Of a stretch of 12,303 nt of DNA, positions 1 through 6,616 are shown in pieces. This stretch comes from JBBRLG01 sp038231495 (GTDB lineage Bacteria > Planctomycetota > Planctomycetia > Gemmatales > Gemmataceae). The translations under genes and the position numbers were made by a program. Location of the stretch: assembly GCA_038231495.1 (NCBI GenBank), contig JBBRLG010000184.1, forward strand, positions 1 through 12,303. The letters run 5' to 3'. Under the pieces are notes generated by a model. It saw only the letters and a program-made list of their open reading frames with translations, was not told the origin of the DNA and searched no databases. Numbering within the stretch: the stretch's first letter is position 1; every line of letters starts with the position of its first letter.

Positions 1-1597
1 AGCTGCCGGGATTCAAGTAGGTGTGGTTTATCTGCGCGCTCAGACTGCTGCCGGAACCGGTCACGGTGGCACCGCTGGTATCGCCATCGCCCCAGGAAAC
101 GGCCGCCGTGTAAGTGCCGCCACATGCGCCGGCGCTGTCGGCAAACGTGGCCGTCAAGGTCGTGTCCGCACCCTCGGCAGCGCCCGTGAGCGTCACCGTA
201 CCGGCCGACAACGGCAGGTTCGCCACCGGCACCGAACTGCTTACTTCGGTCGCAGCGCCGCCGTTGTCCCTGATCGTGACAACGGCCTGCATGGTGCCGG
301 CTTTGGTGTAGGTGTGGGTTCCGGTCACGGTGTAGCTGTTGCCCGTGCCGGTGACGGTCCCGGCGGAGGTGGTGCCGTCGCCCCAGGCGATGGTCGTGCC
401 ACTGAAATCCGAGAGCGGGGCAGCGGGGTTGGCGTCGGCAAACGTGGCGACGGTAACGTTGGTGACAGGCGCACCTTCCGTGGCCGTGAAGTGTACCGCG
501 GCAGCCGTCAGGTTGGCGTCCGCGACCACGGCGTAAGTCTTGGCCTTGGTTTCGGTGCCGCTAATCGTCGTGGACACGATGAAGGTGCCGTCTTCGCTGT
601 AGGTGTGGCTGCCCACGACCTGGAAGCCGCCGGGCAGCGCGGCCTGGACTATGCCGACGGTTGTGGGGGTATTGTCGCCCCAATCAATCGTCGTGTAGAA
701 GCCGAGCGGGTGGGGATCGGCTTCGCTGAAAATCGTGACGACAACGTTGTTTAATGCCTTGCCTTCGATGGCCGCGATGGGCGTGTTGACGGGGCCGGCG
801 TTGCTCACCGGGTCCGACGCCAGGCCGCCTTCGATGGGGGAAAAACTGTTGGCAGTGAGCGAAAGGGTGGAACTGCCCGGACCTTGAGGAGGCGCGTCAA
901 AGGCCCGCGGTTGCAGCGAGGCCCCCTGATAAAGAGCCTGACCCGACGCGGAACCACTGTCAAGGGGCGCGCCAGGTTGAGAAGTTTGCGCGCCGGTCGG
1001 TGGGGCCACGAGCAAGCTTCCACCGGCCTGGCCGGATGATCCCGGCGCGCTACCCGCGGCAGCCGACGGGGCCGTTCCAGGAATCGCGTTGTTGGTCGAG
1101 CTAGTCCCTGTCCCCAAACCCGGGGCGAACAACGCCGCCGCCGACGGGAGGGTTTGCAGGGCCGCGAAAAGCTGATCCGACGCAACCTGGTTCGGCGGTG
1201 TCAGGGGTGCGCTCGACAACATCGCTCCGCCGTCCGCCTGCTGGGTTGTCGTCTGGCTGACGGGTGCGAGGTCGTTCGCTTGATTGGTCGGGTCGGTTGG
1301 GCTTGACGTTGCGCTCGTCGTGGCCAGAGCATTACCGCTGCTGATCGAGGTTGGTGCCGCAAAAATGTCAGCCACCTGGGCGGCGAGCGGTGAATCGAAG
1401 GGTGCCAGTCCGACGGTCGCGGCCAGCGGATTATAGAGGTTGTTGGGCATCTCCAGCCGCTCGAGTTGTTCCAGTCTTAGCCTAGTGAACTTATGTGCAT
1501 ATGGGGGGGGGTGAGCGTCAATCACGCGCGAACGCAGCGCGGCAAAGAACCGGATCGACCGCCAGAAGACGCCGACCGAGGGAGAACTGCGGCGCAT
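1..1597 (-). CDS. Large secreted/surface protein with PKD-like repeats (C-terminus beyond window)
   Basis: An open frame runs from ATG at 1597 to the left edge, giving 532 residues with no stop, so the C-terminus lies outside. The start is supported by AGGAAGG (complement of 1604-1610) six bases upstream. Residues 39-51 read RLRLEQLERLEMP, resembling the R-L-x-L-E-x-L-E sorting motif at the N-terminus of many large planctomycete surface proteins. Residues 52-270 are low-complexity, rich in Ala, Ser, Thr, Gly, Pro and Gln. From about 270 on, three related units about 98 residues apart each carry an EG(K/A) start, a WGD core (near 302, 399 and 498) and, where complete, an HTY-x3-GT strand, as in PKD or Ig-like beta-sandwich domains. 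The third is cut by the window. The likely role is an exported structural or adhesive protein; the ligand is unknown. A C9 run lies in codons 29-32. The plus-strand frame over 23-754 is its antisense shadow. Confidence 0.85.
   Translation of the reverse strand, partial: MRRSSPSVGVFWRSIRFFAALRSRVIDAHPPPYAHKFTRLRLEQLERLEMPNNLYNPLAATVGLAPFDSPLAAQVADIFAAPTSISSGNALATTSATSSPTDPTNQANDLAPVSQTTTQQADGGAMLSSAPLTPPNQVASDQLFAALQTLPSAAALFAPGLGTGTSSTNNAIPGTAPSAAAGSAPGSSGQAGGSLLVAPPTGAQTSQPGAPLDSGSASGQALYQGASLQPRAFDAPPQGPGSSTLSLTANSFSPIEGGLASDPVSNAGPVNTPIAAIEGKALNNVVVTIFSEADPHPLGFYTTIDWGDNTPTTVGIVQAALPGGFQVVGSHTYSEDGTFIVSTTISGTETKAKTYAVVADANLTAAAVHFTATEGAPVTNVTVATFADANPAAPLSDFSGTTIAWGDGTTSAGTVTGTGNSYTVTGTHTYTKAGTMQAVVTIRDNGGAATEVSSSVPVANLPLSAGTVTLTGAAEGADTTLTATFADSAGACGGTYTAAVSWGDGDTSGATVTGSGSSLSAQINHTYLNPGS
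1503..1511 (-). repeat. C9 homopolymer tract in early codons of the surface protein
   Basis: Nine consecutive G on the plus strand read as nine C in the coding strand, spanning codons 29-32 (His-Pro-Pro-Pro) of the surface protein. The tract lies between the start codon and the sorting-like motif at residues 39-51. Gain or loss of one base would shift the frame before all the repeat domains. Whether it varies in length is not visible here. Confidence 0.7.
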
Positions 1598-1665
1598 GGG
1601 AGACCTTCCTGGTTGCGAGCGGCGAAGAGAGATACCGGAAGAGAAATTCTTCGGGCACTGGTTGC

Positions 1666-1694
1666 ATTGTTCCTAAGTATGGAACCAATGTCAA
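1666..1694 (-). promoter_or_regulatory. Predicted sigma-70-type promoter of the surface protein gene
   Basis: On the minus strand, TTGACA (complement of 1689-1694) is followed after 17 bases by AACAAT (complement of 1666-1671), which matches TATAAT at four of six positions. Transcription would start near 1659 and leave a leader of about 60 bases before the ribosome binding site and ATG at 1597. The call rests on motif and spacing only. Confidence 0.5.
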
Positions 1695-1880
1695 CCGTTT
1701 ACTTGCGCGAAAATACCGGAATTTCGGAGTCGGCTCCGTCAGTCGTCTCGAAGGTGGTCCGTGTCGGTCTGGTAGCAATCGGCCCGGGTCGATCCCGCGG
1801 CACGGGTTCTTCGCGGCGGAACCCGGCTGGCATTGATCCTGCGGCACGCCGCCAAGTTGATTGCGTTGCCGGGCGTCGTG
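1695..1880. other. Gene-free spacer between tRNA terminator and surface-protein promoter
   Basis: I see no credible gene on either strand; the short frames here follow no protein family. One small hairpin, CGGGTTC (1803-1809) with GAACCCG (1819-1825), has a 9-base loop and no T-run after it on either strand, so I do not call it a terminator. Confidence 0.5.
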
Positions 1881-1914
1881 AAAGAGAGAAACCCGGCCGC
1901 AAAGGGCCGGGTTT
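1881..1914 (-). terminator. Intrinsic terminator after tRNA-Met
   Basis: A perfect 10-bp stem, AAACCCGGCC (1889-1898 on the plus strand) with GGCCGGGTTT (1905-1914), closes a 6-base loop. On the minus strand it is followed by the pyrimidine-rich CTCTCTTTC (complement of 1880-1888). It begins five bases beyond the 3' end of the tRNA gene, where a tRNA terminator is expected. Confidence 0.8.
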
Positions 1915-1919
1915 CGCAC

Positions 1920-1992
1920 TAGCGGCGACTGGACTTGAACCAGTGACCCGCGGCTTATGAAGCCGCTGCTCTAACCTCTGAGCTACGCCGCC
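1920..1992 (-). tRNA. tRNA-Met (anticodon CAT), elongator type
   Basis: The minus strand folds into a full 73-nt cloverleaf. The acceptor stem is GGCGGCG with CGCCGCT (first pair G-U), the D stem GCTC/GAGC, the anticodon stem GCGGC/GCCGC around loop TTCATAA (anticodon CAT), the variable loop GGGTC, and the T stem ACTGG/CCAGT around TTCAAGT, with discriminator A. The 3' CCA is not encoded. The initiator hallmarks (unpaired 1-72 and three consecutive G-C pairs GGG/CCC in the anticodon stem) are absent, so this is elongator Met. A tRNA-Ile2 whose C34 is modified to lysidine also reads as CAT in DNA, but the GGGTC variable loop and CATAA loop fit elongator Met better. Confidence 0.93.
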
Positions 1993-2298
1993 TTCTTTCC
2001 TTGCTCCCACACGCTCACGCACCAAGGGCTTCCGACAGACGGGCGGCGGGTTTCACTTGGCCGCACGGCAATTAAACGACCCCGCCGGTCGCGCTTGCCC
2101 TCTTCTCTGACACAATCTTAGCTTAGGATGAACGTTCGCTCGGAGCAATAGGGTTGCCGCCAACCGCCCCCGTCGCGGAACTGTCCATGCGGGACCCAGT
2201 AATGAATTGGGCGCCGCTGAGCGGGCGCCGAAGCCGGAGTCGTTGAAGCCGCACGACCACGATGCGCCGGCCTACTCGCCGAACAGGACCATTCTGTC
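1993..2298. other. Intergenic region upstream of tRNA-Met, no gene seen
   Basis: No coding frame here is convincing. The region should hold the minus-strand promoter of the tRNA, but I could not place clear -35 and -10 boxes. A self-complementary GGCGCC at 2210-2215 and again at 2224-2229 can form a short GC hairpin with an 8-base loop, without a T-run. Confidence 0.5.
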
Positions 2299-2400
2299 GA
2301 AAACCGCTGGGGACGGTGGAATCTGGTAGCCGAATTCGCCAGAATTCGGGCTGGCAAGAACCCGAATTCTGGCGAATTCGGCTATGACCCCGCGGTTTTC
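2299..2400. repeat. Nested inverted repeat (MITE/REP-like), 102 bp
   Basis: The core is a perfect 24-bp inverted repeat, 2327-2350 against 2361-2384, with the 10-base loop CTGGCAAGAA. Each arm contains GAATTC twice. Outside it, a second pair of arms, 2299-2312 (GAAAACCGCTGGGG) and 2388-2400 (CCCCGCGGTTTTC), pairs over 13 bp with one bulged T at 2308. Both strands can form a long cruciform or RNA hairpin. No protein is encoded within. The form fits a non-autonomous palindromic repeat; it lies between divergent transcription units. No T-run follows on either strand, so an intrinsic terminator is less likely. Confidence 0.75.
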
Positions 2401-2467
2401 TACGAAGCCGGCTCCGCTACCGTTTCACACCGCGTTTGCCGAACTTTCGGATTTTTGCATTTAGTTG

Positions 2468-2497
2468 TTGACACACCTTCTCGGCCGTGGGTATAAA
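2468..2497 (+). promoter_or_regulatory. Predicted sigma-70-type promoter of the Hsp70 cluster
   Basis: A perfect TTGACA (2468-2473) is followed after 18 bases by TATAAA (2492-2497), five of six matches to TATAAT. Transcription would begin near 2504, giving a leader of about 415 bases to the chosen Hsp70 start. It is the best promoter-like sequence I found upstream of the cluster. I see no CIRCE element (HrcA operator) around it, so regulation by HrcA is not supported. Confidence 0.6.
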
Positions 2498-2668
2498 TGA
2501 AGTCGTGAAGCACTTCGGTAGGTTCTGACCGGCGGTAGTCGATCCGGTATGACACTTTTTGCGACCGCCGGCTGGACGTGGGCATCGTTCTCGGTGAGAA
2601 CGCCGTGCGAAGGGATTTCGGCCTCCCGTGGTCGGGTGGTTGCTGAGCCTCTGGCTCGTCTCCCCCGC

Positions 2669-2694
2669 CAAACCTGATAAGTATTCGCCGATCC
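2669..2694 (+). repeat. 26-nt leader motif, copy 1
   Basis: Begins CAAACCTGATAAGTA and ends CCGATCC. It matches copy 2 at 22 of 26 positions without gaps. Both copies are preceded by GGCTC(G/C)TC, 8 bases away here and 2 bases away in copy 2. Confidence 0.6.
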
Positions 2695-2840
2695 CTGTTC
2701 ACCGGCCGACTCCCTGCTAGGCTGGAAAGGAAGGTGAGCCAGTCGATACTCCGTGTAGTTCGTTCGGAACCCGCGGCCCGGTTGGATTTCGGCTCCTACG
2801 GTCTTGAGTGAGTCCGCAGCGTTTTACCTCGGCTCCTCAG

Positions 2841-2866
2841 CAAACCTGAGAAGTAACCACCGATCC
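2841..2866 (+). repeat. 26-nt leader motif, copy 2
   Basis: Begins CAAACCTGAGAAGTA and ends CCGATCC; starts 172 bases after the start of copy 1. It lies inside the frame that would be coding if Hsp70 began at TTG 2804. Its match to clearly non-coding copy 1 is one reason for preferring the ATG at 2921. Confidence 0.6.
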
Positions 2867-2920
2867 GACCGCCTCGCGGGTTCCGCGGCTCGTCAGTCCG
2901 GCACCCTGCCGCCTCCTATC

Positions 2921-5620
2921 ATGCAACAACCCTCTTCCGCTTGTTCCAACCACAAGATTCGCAAAACGGTCGGCATCGACCTCGGCACCACCAACAGCGT
3001 CATCGCCGTCCTCGACGCCACCGACTCCAACTTGATTACCGGCGTCGATGAATGCGGCCGGATGACATTCCCGTCGCTCGTCGGCTACCACCCGGCACAG
3101 CGGCGCGTCGTTGCCGGCCGTGCAGCCCAGGCGCTCAGGACAATTCCGGACGCCACCACCTTGCCGCTGTCTTCGGTCAAACGGTTCATGGGCCTCGAAC
3201 GTGGCTTTCCCGTGGGGCCGCTTGTCATCCAGCCGCCGGAGGCGTCGGCCCACGTCTTGCGGTTGCTGCGCGACGTGCTGGCGCGGACGCTCAACGACGC
3301 CCGCTTCATGCTCGACTCGGCCGTCGTCACGATGCCGGCGTATTTCAACCACAACCAGATCGAGGCGACGCGCCACGCCGGCGAACTCGCGGGTTTTGAA
3401 GTCGTCGAGCTGTTGCACGAACCGACCGCCGCCGCGATCTATTACTCGTGGGTCTTAAACCACGGCGACGCCACCTACCTCGTCTACGACCTCGGCGGCG
3501 GCACTTTTGACGTGTCGGTCATCCGCAAGCGCTTCCAGGATTACGAGGTACTCGGCGTCAGCGGCGACCCGTTCCTCGGCGGCGATGACTTCGACCGGTT
3601 GCTTGCCTCGCACCTGCTGGAGTCGCCGACCGGCTGGCAGGACGCCAACGGCAAAGCAGTCGTGCCCACGGAGTGCGTCAACCTCGACCTGGCCACGCCG
3701 ACGGGGGCAGCGAACTTCGCCCGGTTGGTCCACGTCGCCGAGGGCGTCAAGATCGACCTGACCGATCAGGACGTTGTCGAGCGTTACGTCCCGGCAGTCC
3801 TGCGCGACGACGCCGGCAATGAATTGAGCCTGGAAACGCGCGTCGAGCGCTCGACGTTTCACCGCCTCATCCGCGACAAGGTGGACCGCACCGTCGATTA
3901 CTGCCGCGACGCGCTGGCACGGGCGCGCGAGCGTACCGGACTGCGTTTGAACGACATCGACTACATTGTGCTGGTGGGCGGGTCGAGCCGGGTGCCGCTG
4001 GTGCGCGAGACGGTGCGGGCCGCGTTCGGCAACGCGGCGTTGCCGGAACACGTCCGCAACCTCGACCCGCTGTTGCACGAGCCGGACCTGTGTGTCGCGT
4101 ACGGCGCGGCCCTGCGCGCGGCGACGCACGGCACGCGCTACCTGTTCCAGACCGATGGCGTCGGCGCGGTGTCGTCGCCGAACCTCGAACTGCACCTGAC
4201 CAGCCCGGCCAACACGCGCGACGCGGCCTACCACCTTGCGGGCGTGGTGCGTCAGATCGACCCGGCGTCCGGCCTTAACCTCGACGGCGGCTCGGTGCGC
4301 GTCCGCTCGCTGGCCACGGGGTTGACCGACGAGGCGTTCCTCGACGACCGCGGCAGCTTTGGGCAAGCGGTCGAGTTGCAGCCGGAAACCGACAACGCCC
4401 TGGAATACACGGTATGCGACGGCTCCGGCGTGGAACTGGCCCGGCTCGTCGGCTGCGTGCGCCACCAGGGCGCGTCACGGCACCTCGGCCGGGGCGTGCT
4501 GCCGACGCAGCTTATTACGAAACCGCTGCAAATCGAGGTGCTCAACCGCAGCCGGCAGCGCGTCAAGCAGGTCGTGGCCCCGACCGGCGCGACGTTGCCG
4601 GGCGTGTTCCAGTGCAAGTGCCGCACGCACGATCAGGCCGGGCGCGTCGTCGTGCCGATCTTTGAAGAGAACCGCGTCATCAAGCAGATGGTCCTCACCG
4701 ATCTGGACGAGTCGTTGCCGGTCGGCTCGCCGGTCGAGGTCGAGTTGGCCGTGGACGTGAAGCACGCCATCACCGTGCGCGTGCGCGTCCGCCTGGGCGT
4801 GGGCCGTGGCGACCGCTGCGAGACCGCGACCATCGAAGCGCCGCCCCCGCCTCAGCGGCCGACGCGCAGGGAGATCGACGACGTGCAACGGCAGATCGAC
4901 GAACTATTGCCCCAGTTCAGCGGCAGTTTTCGCACGAAGCTGCGGGCGCGGGCCGGCCAGTTGCGCGAAGACCTGCTCGAAGCGCTGCGCTATGAGGACG
5001 AACCCAAGGCGATCCAGCGCATGGCCGAGCTGCGCGAACTGCTGCAAAATCTCGAAGCGAGCAAAGGCCAGATGCTCGACCCGCCGTGGCCGCGCTTCGC
5101 CCAGCTGGTGCAGAAGTGCCTCGACCTGGCGGCGCAGGTGGCCGACGCGACCGGCCGCAAGCGCGAGGAACTGTTCGAGCACATCCATTCGCAGGAACGC
5201 TATGCGGAACAGGCCTACGAGGAACACAACCCGCTGCTGTACCGCGAGTGCCACGAGAATTTGGAGAAGTACGTCGGCTACCTGGAGCAGTTGCTGCGCG
5301 ACACGCTGCCGCGGCCGCCGGTGCGACCGTCGCTGCCGCCGGAAGAAGAGGCGAAGGCGGACGTGGACCGCTTCCGCTCGTTTCTGGCGTCGGTGTGGAA
5401 GCAGGTGCGCACGGCGGGGCGCAAGGATTTGGAAGAGCAGTTGACCGGCATCGCGGACCGGGCGAAGGGCTTGAGTCAGCGCGTCAAGACGGAGCCGCAC
5501 GACGTGATGCGCGACGCCCACCGGCTGGGCACGGAGGTCGCGAAGATCGAGGACCGGTTGAAGAACAAAGGCCGGCCGGCAGCCGGCGACGACGCGGGGC
5601 TGCTTGAAGGCGAGGCGTAA
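2921..5620 (+). CDS. Divergent Hsp70 (DnaK-like) chaperone with extra beta domain and long helical C-terminus
   Basis: An 899-residue Hsp70 ATPase, expected to bind unfolded or assembling clients in an ATP-dependent cycle in the cytoplasm. The nucleotide-binding domain fills residues 15 to about 405: phosphate-1 loop VGIDLGTTNS (17-26), HEPTAAA (166-172), phosphate-2 DLGGGTFDVS (190-199) and adenosine motif VLVGGSSRVP (350-359), all intact. Residues 418-511 form an Ig-like or carboxypeptidase-regulatory-like beta segment not found in DnaK. A degenerate substrate-binding beta domain follows (about 526-626, with LPVGSPVEVEL near its end), then a Pro linker (640-648) and about 250 residues of charged helix or coiled coil. 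E. coli DnaK is about 640 residues. ATG 2921 was chosen because it lies 16 codons before the first motif; TTG 2804 would add 39 residues with no Hsp70 similarity. Neither start has a clear Shine-Dalgarno. First gene of the chaperone cluster. Confidence 0.93.
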   Translation: MQQPSSACSNHKIRKTVGIDLGTTNSVIAVLDATDSNLITGVDECGRMTFPSLVGYHPAQRRVVAGRAAQALRTIPDATTLPLSSVKRFMGLERGFPVGPLVIQPPEASAHVLRLLRDVLARTLNDARFMLDSAVVTMPAYFNHNQIEATRHAGELAGFEVVELLHEPTAAAIYYSWVLNHGDATYLVYDLGGGTFDVSVIRKRFQDYEVLGVSGDPFLGGDDFDRLLASHLLESPTGWQDANGKAVVPTECVNLDLATPTGAANFARLVHVAEGVKIDLTDQDVVERYVPAVLRDDAGNELSLETRVERSTFHRLIRDKVDRTVDYCRDALARARERTGLRLNDIDYIVLVGGSSRVPLVRETVRAAFGNAALPEHVRNLDPLLHEPDLCVAYGAALRAATHGTRYLFQTDGVGAVSSPNLELHLTSPANTRDAAYHLAGVVRQIDPASGLNLDGGSVRVRSLATGLTDEAFLDDRGSFGQAVELQPETDNALEYTVCDGSGVELARLVGCVRHQGASRHLGRGVLPTQLITKPLQIEVLNRSRQRVKQVVAPTGATLPGVFQCKCRTHDQAGRVVVPIFEENRVIKQMVLTDLDESLPVGSPVEVELAVDVKHAITVRVRVRLGVGRGDRCETATIEAPPPPQRPTRREIDDVQRQIDELLPQFSGSFRTKLRARAGQLREDLLEALRYEDEPKAIQRMAELRELLQNLEASKGQMLDPPWPRFAQLVQKCLDLAAQVADATGRKREELFEHIHSQERYAEQAYEEHNPLLYRECHENLEKYVGYLEQLLRDTLPRPPVRPSLPPEEEAKADVDRFRSFLASVWKQVRTAGRKDLEEQLTGIADRAKGLSQRVKTEPHDVMRDAHRLGTEVAKIEDRLKNKGRPAAGDDAGLLEGEA

Positions 5621-5630
5621 GTAGGGTAAC

Positions 5631-5650
5631 TTGATGCGTGGGTCGGGAAT
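5631..5650 (+). repeat. Left copy of imperfect repeat flanking the small-gene cassette
   Basis: Reads TTGATGCGTGGGTCGGGAAT, 11 bases after the Hsp70 stop. All 20 bases align in order with 6519-6542, which has four additional bases in three places. The similarity is gapped and could be chance. Confidence 0.4.
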
Positions 5651-5725
5651 CGGGGCAATCTCAGGATGCGTTGGGCCGCGCTTCGCAGAAACGTACCGGG
5701 AACATGCTGTTGCAGGGGAGGCGTC

Positions 5726-6100
5726 GTGCGCCCACGGATCGGGGGAGAAATTGGTCGTGGTGCCGAAGGCGTGGTCTACGACAACCTCGACGAACCGGAC
5801 TGGGTGGTTAAGGAGTATCACAAGGCAATTACGTCGCCCTTTCAGGCCCGAAACGAATTTCAGAATCTGGCGAGGGCACGGGCCATTCGCCCTGACAACG
5901 TAGTAATTGCCCGCGCCCCGGCCGACCCTCGACAGGGTTGGATTGTCAAAGAGAAAGTGATGCCGTCAAATGCGCCCTCGGATCTGGTCCAGAAAGCCGA
6001 AGTACGACGAGATTTCAGCTTCCTGCACGATGTTGACGGCAATCTGGTTTGGGGCACTACAGCGCGCAATCCTACTCCGAGATGGATCCTAATCGAATGA
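5726..6100 (+). CDS. Small protein with a protein-kinase-like N-lobe, possibly truncated or toxin-derived
   Basis: A 124-residue protein starting at GTG 5726, chosen because AGGGGAGG (5714-5721) lies four bases upstream; ATG 5666 would add 20 residues without support. Residues 6-16 (GGEIGRGAEGV, then VY) match a glycine-rich ATP loop G-x-G-x-x-G-x-V, WVVKEYH (about 26-32) fits the strand with the ATP-anchoring Lys, a helix with a central Glu follows (QARNEFQNLARARAI), and GWIVKEKVMPS resembles a hinge. A normal C-lobe is missing: only about 40 residues remain, ending in HDVDGNLVWG and PRWILIE, which may be remnants of the catalytic Asn and metal-binding Asp region. It could be a broken kinase, a compact uncharacterised family, or a free-standing module like those in polymorphic toxins. 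GC is lower than in the flanking chaperone genes. It is followed after 38 bases by its likely partner gene. Confidence 0.65.
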   Translation: MRPRIGGEIGRGAEGVVYDNLDEPDWVVKEYHKAITSPFQARNEFQNLARARAIRPDNVVIARAPADPRQGWIVKEKVMPSNAPSDLVQKAEVRRDFSFLHDVDGNLVWGTTARNPTPRWILIE

Positions 6101-6138
6101 CGTTCCCCTACCCGCGTTGAGCAGAAAGGCAACGAAAA

Positions 6139-6522
6139 ATGGACCCAATTGACAACTCAATGGCGGTTGCACAAGAACTCATTTCCATTGCCAAACAACA
6201 GGGAATCGACTTGGAGTCACTCCGCAACGGCGACATGTTTCGTAGGGACCACCGATTCGTCTGGTTTTGGCGAAAGGATGAATTACCCAGTAGCGGTCCC
6301 GCAAATCAAAAGCTGGGAACGCTTAACTACAACATGCAGGGAGCGATAGCACTACTCCCGAACGTCCTGAAGGATTCGGCCAGTGCCTTTCGGGGAGCCT
6401 GGACCGAGGCGGGGTCGTTTGACAACCTCGAACAGGCTTTCGCGCTGTTGAAAGCTTGGCTCATTGACAAAAAAGAAGTGGATCATTTGCCGCCGCGTCA
6501 CGTCAGGCGTTATGGCATTTGA
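6139..6522 (+). CDS. Unrecognised 127-residue protein, possible immunity-type partner of the kinase-like protein
   Basis: I cannot assign a family. The ATG is preceded by AGAAAGG (6123-6129) nine bases upstream. The protein is soluble, with no signal peptide or membrane segment. An N-terminal helix (about 4-30) is followed by an aromatic strand, FVWFWRKDELP (about 40-50), and a C-terminal part (about 84-127) with GAWTEAGSF, a helix FALLKAWLIDKKEVDHLP, and a basic end RHVRRYGI. Its base composition is close to half GC, clearly below the chaperone genes on both sides. Its size, solubility and place directly behind a kinase-like module recall immunity proteins, but this is inference from context only. 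It ends 94 bases before the TPR gene. Confidence 0.7.
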   Translation: MDPIDNSMAVAQELISIAKQQGIDLESLRNGDMFRRDHRFVWFWRKDELPSSGPANQKLGTLNYNMQGAIALLPNVLKDSASAFRGAWTEAGSFDNLEQAFALLKAWLIDKKEVDHLPPRHVRRYGI

Positions 6523-6542
6523 TAAGCGTGAGGATCGGGAAT
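6519..6542 (+). repeat. Right copy of imperfect repeat flanking the small-gene cassette
   Basis: Begins TTGATAAGCGTGAGG and ends TCGGGAAT, overlapping the stop codon of the 127-residue protein. It aligns with 5631-5650 if four bases are treated as insertions. Together the copies bracket the two low-GC genes. Confidence 0.4.
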
Positions 6543-6616
6543 GAATTGCTCCCACCACCGGGCGCAATGAGCGCGCGGAAGTCCGTTGCCGGAGCGCCCT
6601 GAGTGTCGAGACCTCC

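Larger units (their letters stand above)
2498..2920 (+). other. Long leader region of the Hsp70 cluster
   Basis: This stretch of about 420 bases has no credible gene. It contains a perfect 7-bp hairpin with a 3-base loop (CGTTCTC at 2586-2592, GAGAACG at 2596-2602) and two copies of a 26-nt motif (2669-2694 and 2841-2866). A GTG frame at 2734 could encode a 25-residue peptide that ends in a TGA overlapping the alternative TTG start at 2804, but its purine-rich stretch is too close to the GTG to be a good ribosome binding site. Confidence 0.45.

Noticed and set aside
23..754. 243-residue plus-strand frame at the left end
   Set aside because: It is antisense to the PKD-like repeats of the minus-strand surface protein, and its Gly/Arg/Val-rich sequence matches no family; the minus frame has a good start, ribosome binding site and recognisable domains.
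1699..2025. 108-residue minus-strand frame containing GVAQRLEQRLHKP and GSSPVAA
   Set aside because: This is the well-known spurious translation of a tRNA gene; the region is tRNA-Met.
2586..2602. CIRCE-type heat-shock operator
   Set aside because: The hairpin CGTTCTC/GAGAACG with a 3-base loop does not match CIRCE (TTAGCACTC, 9-base spacer, GAGTGCTAA).
2400..2702. 100-residue minus-strand frame in the Hsp70 leader
   Set aside because: No ribosome binding site or family pattern, and it overlaps the predicted plus-strand promoter and leader motif.
2804..2920. N-terminal extension of Hsp70 from TTG 2804
   Set aside because: The extra 39 residues have no Hsp70 similarity, include a copy of a leader repeat, and have no ribosome binding site.
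3455..4465. 336-residue minus-strand frame
   Set aside because: Antisense to the Hsp70 gene, whose sense frame carries all ATPase motifs.
4904..5821. 305-residue minus-strand frame
   Set aside because: Antisense to the helical C-terminus of Hsp70; Leu/Arg/Gln-rich shadow without a fold signature.
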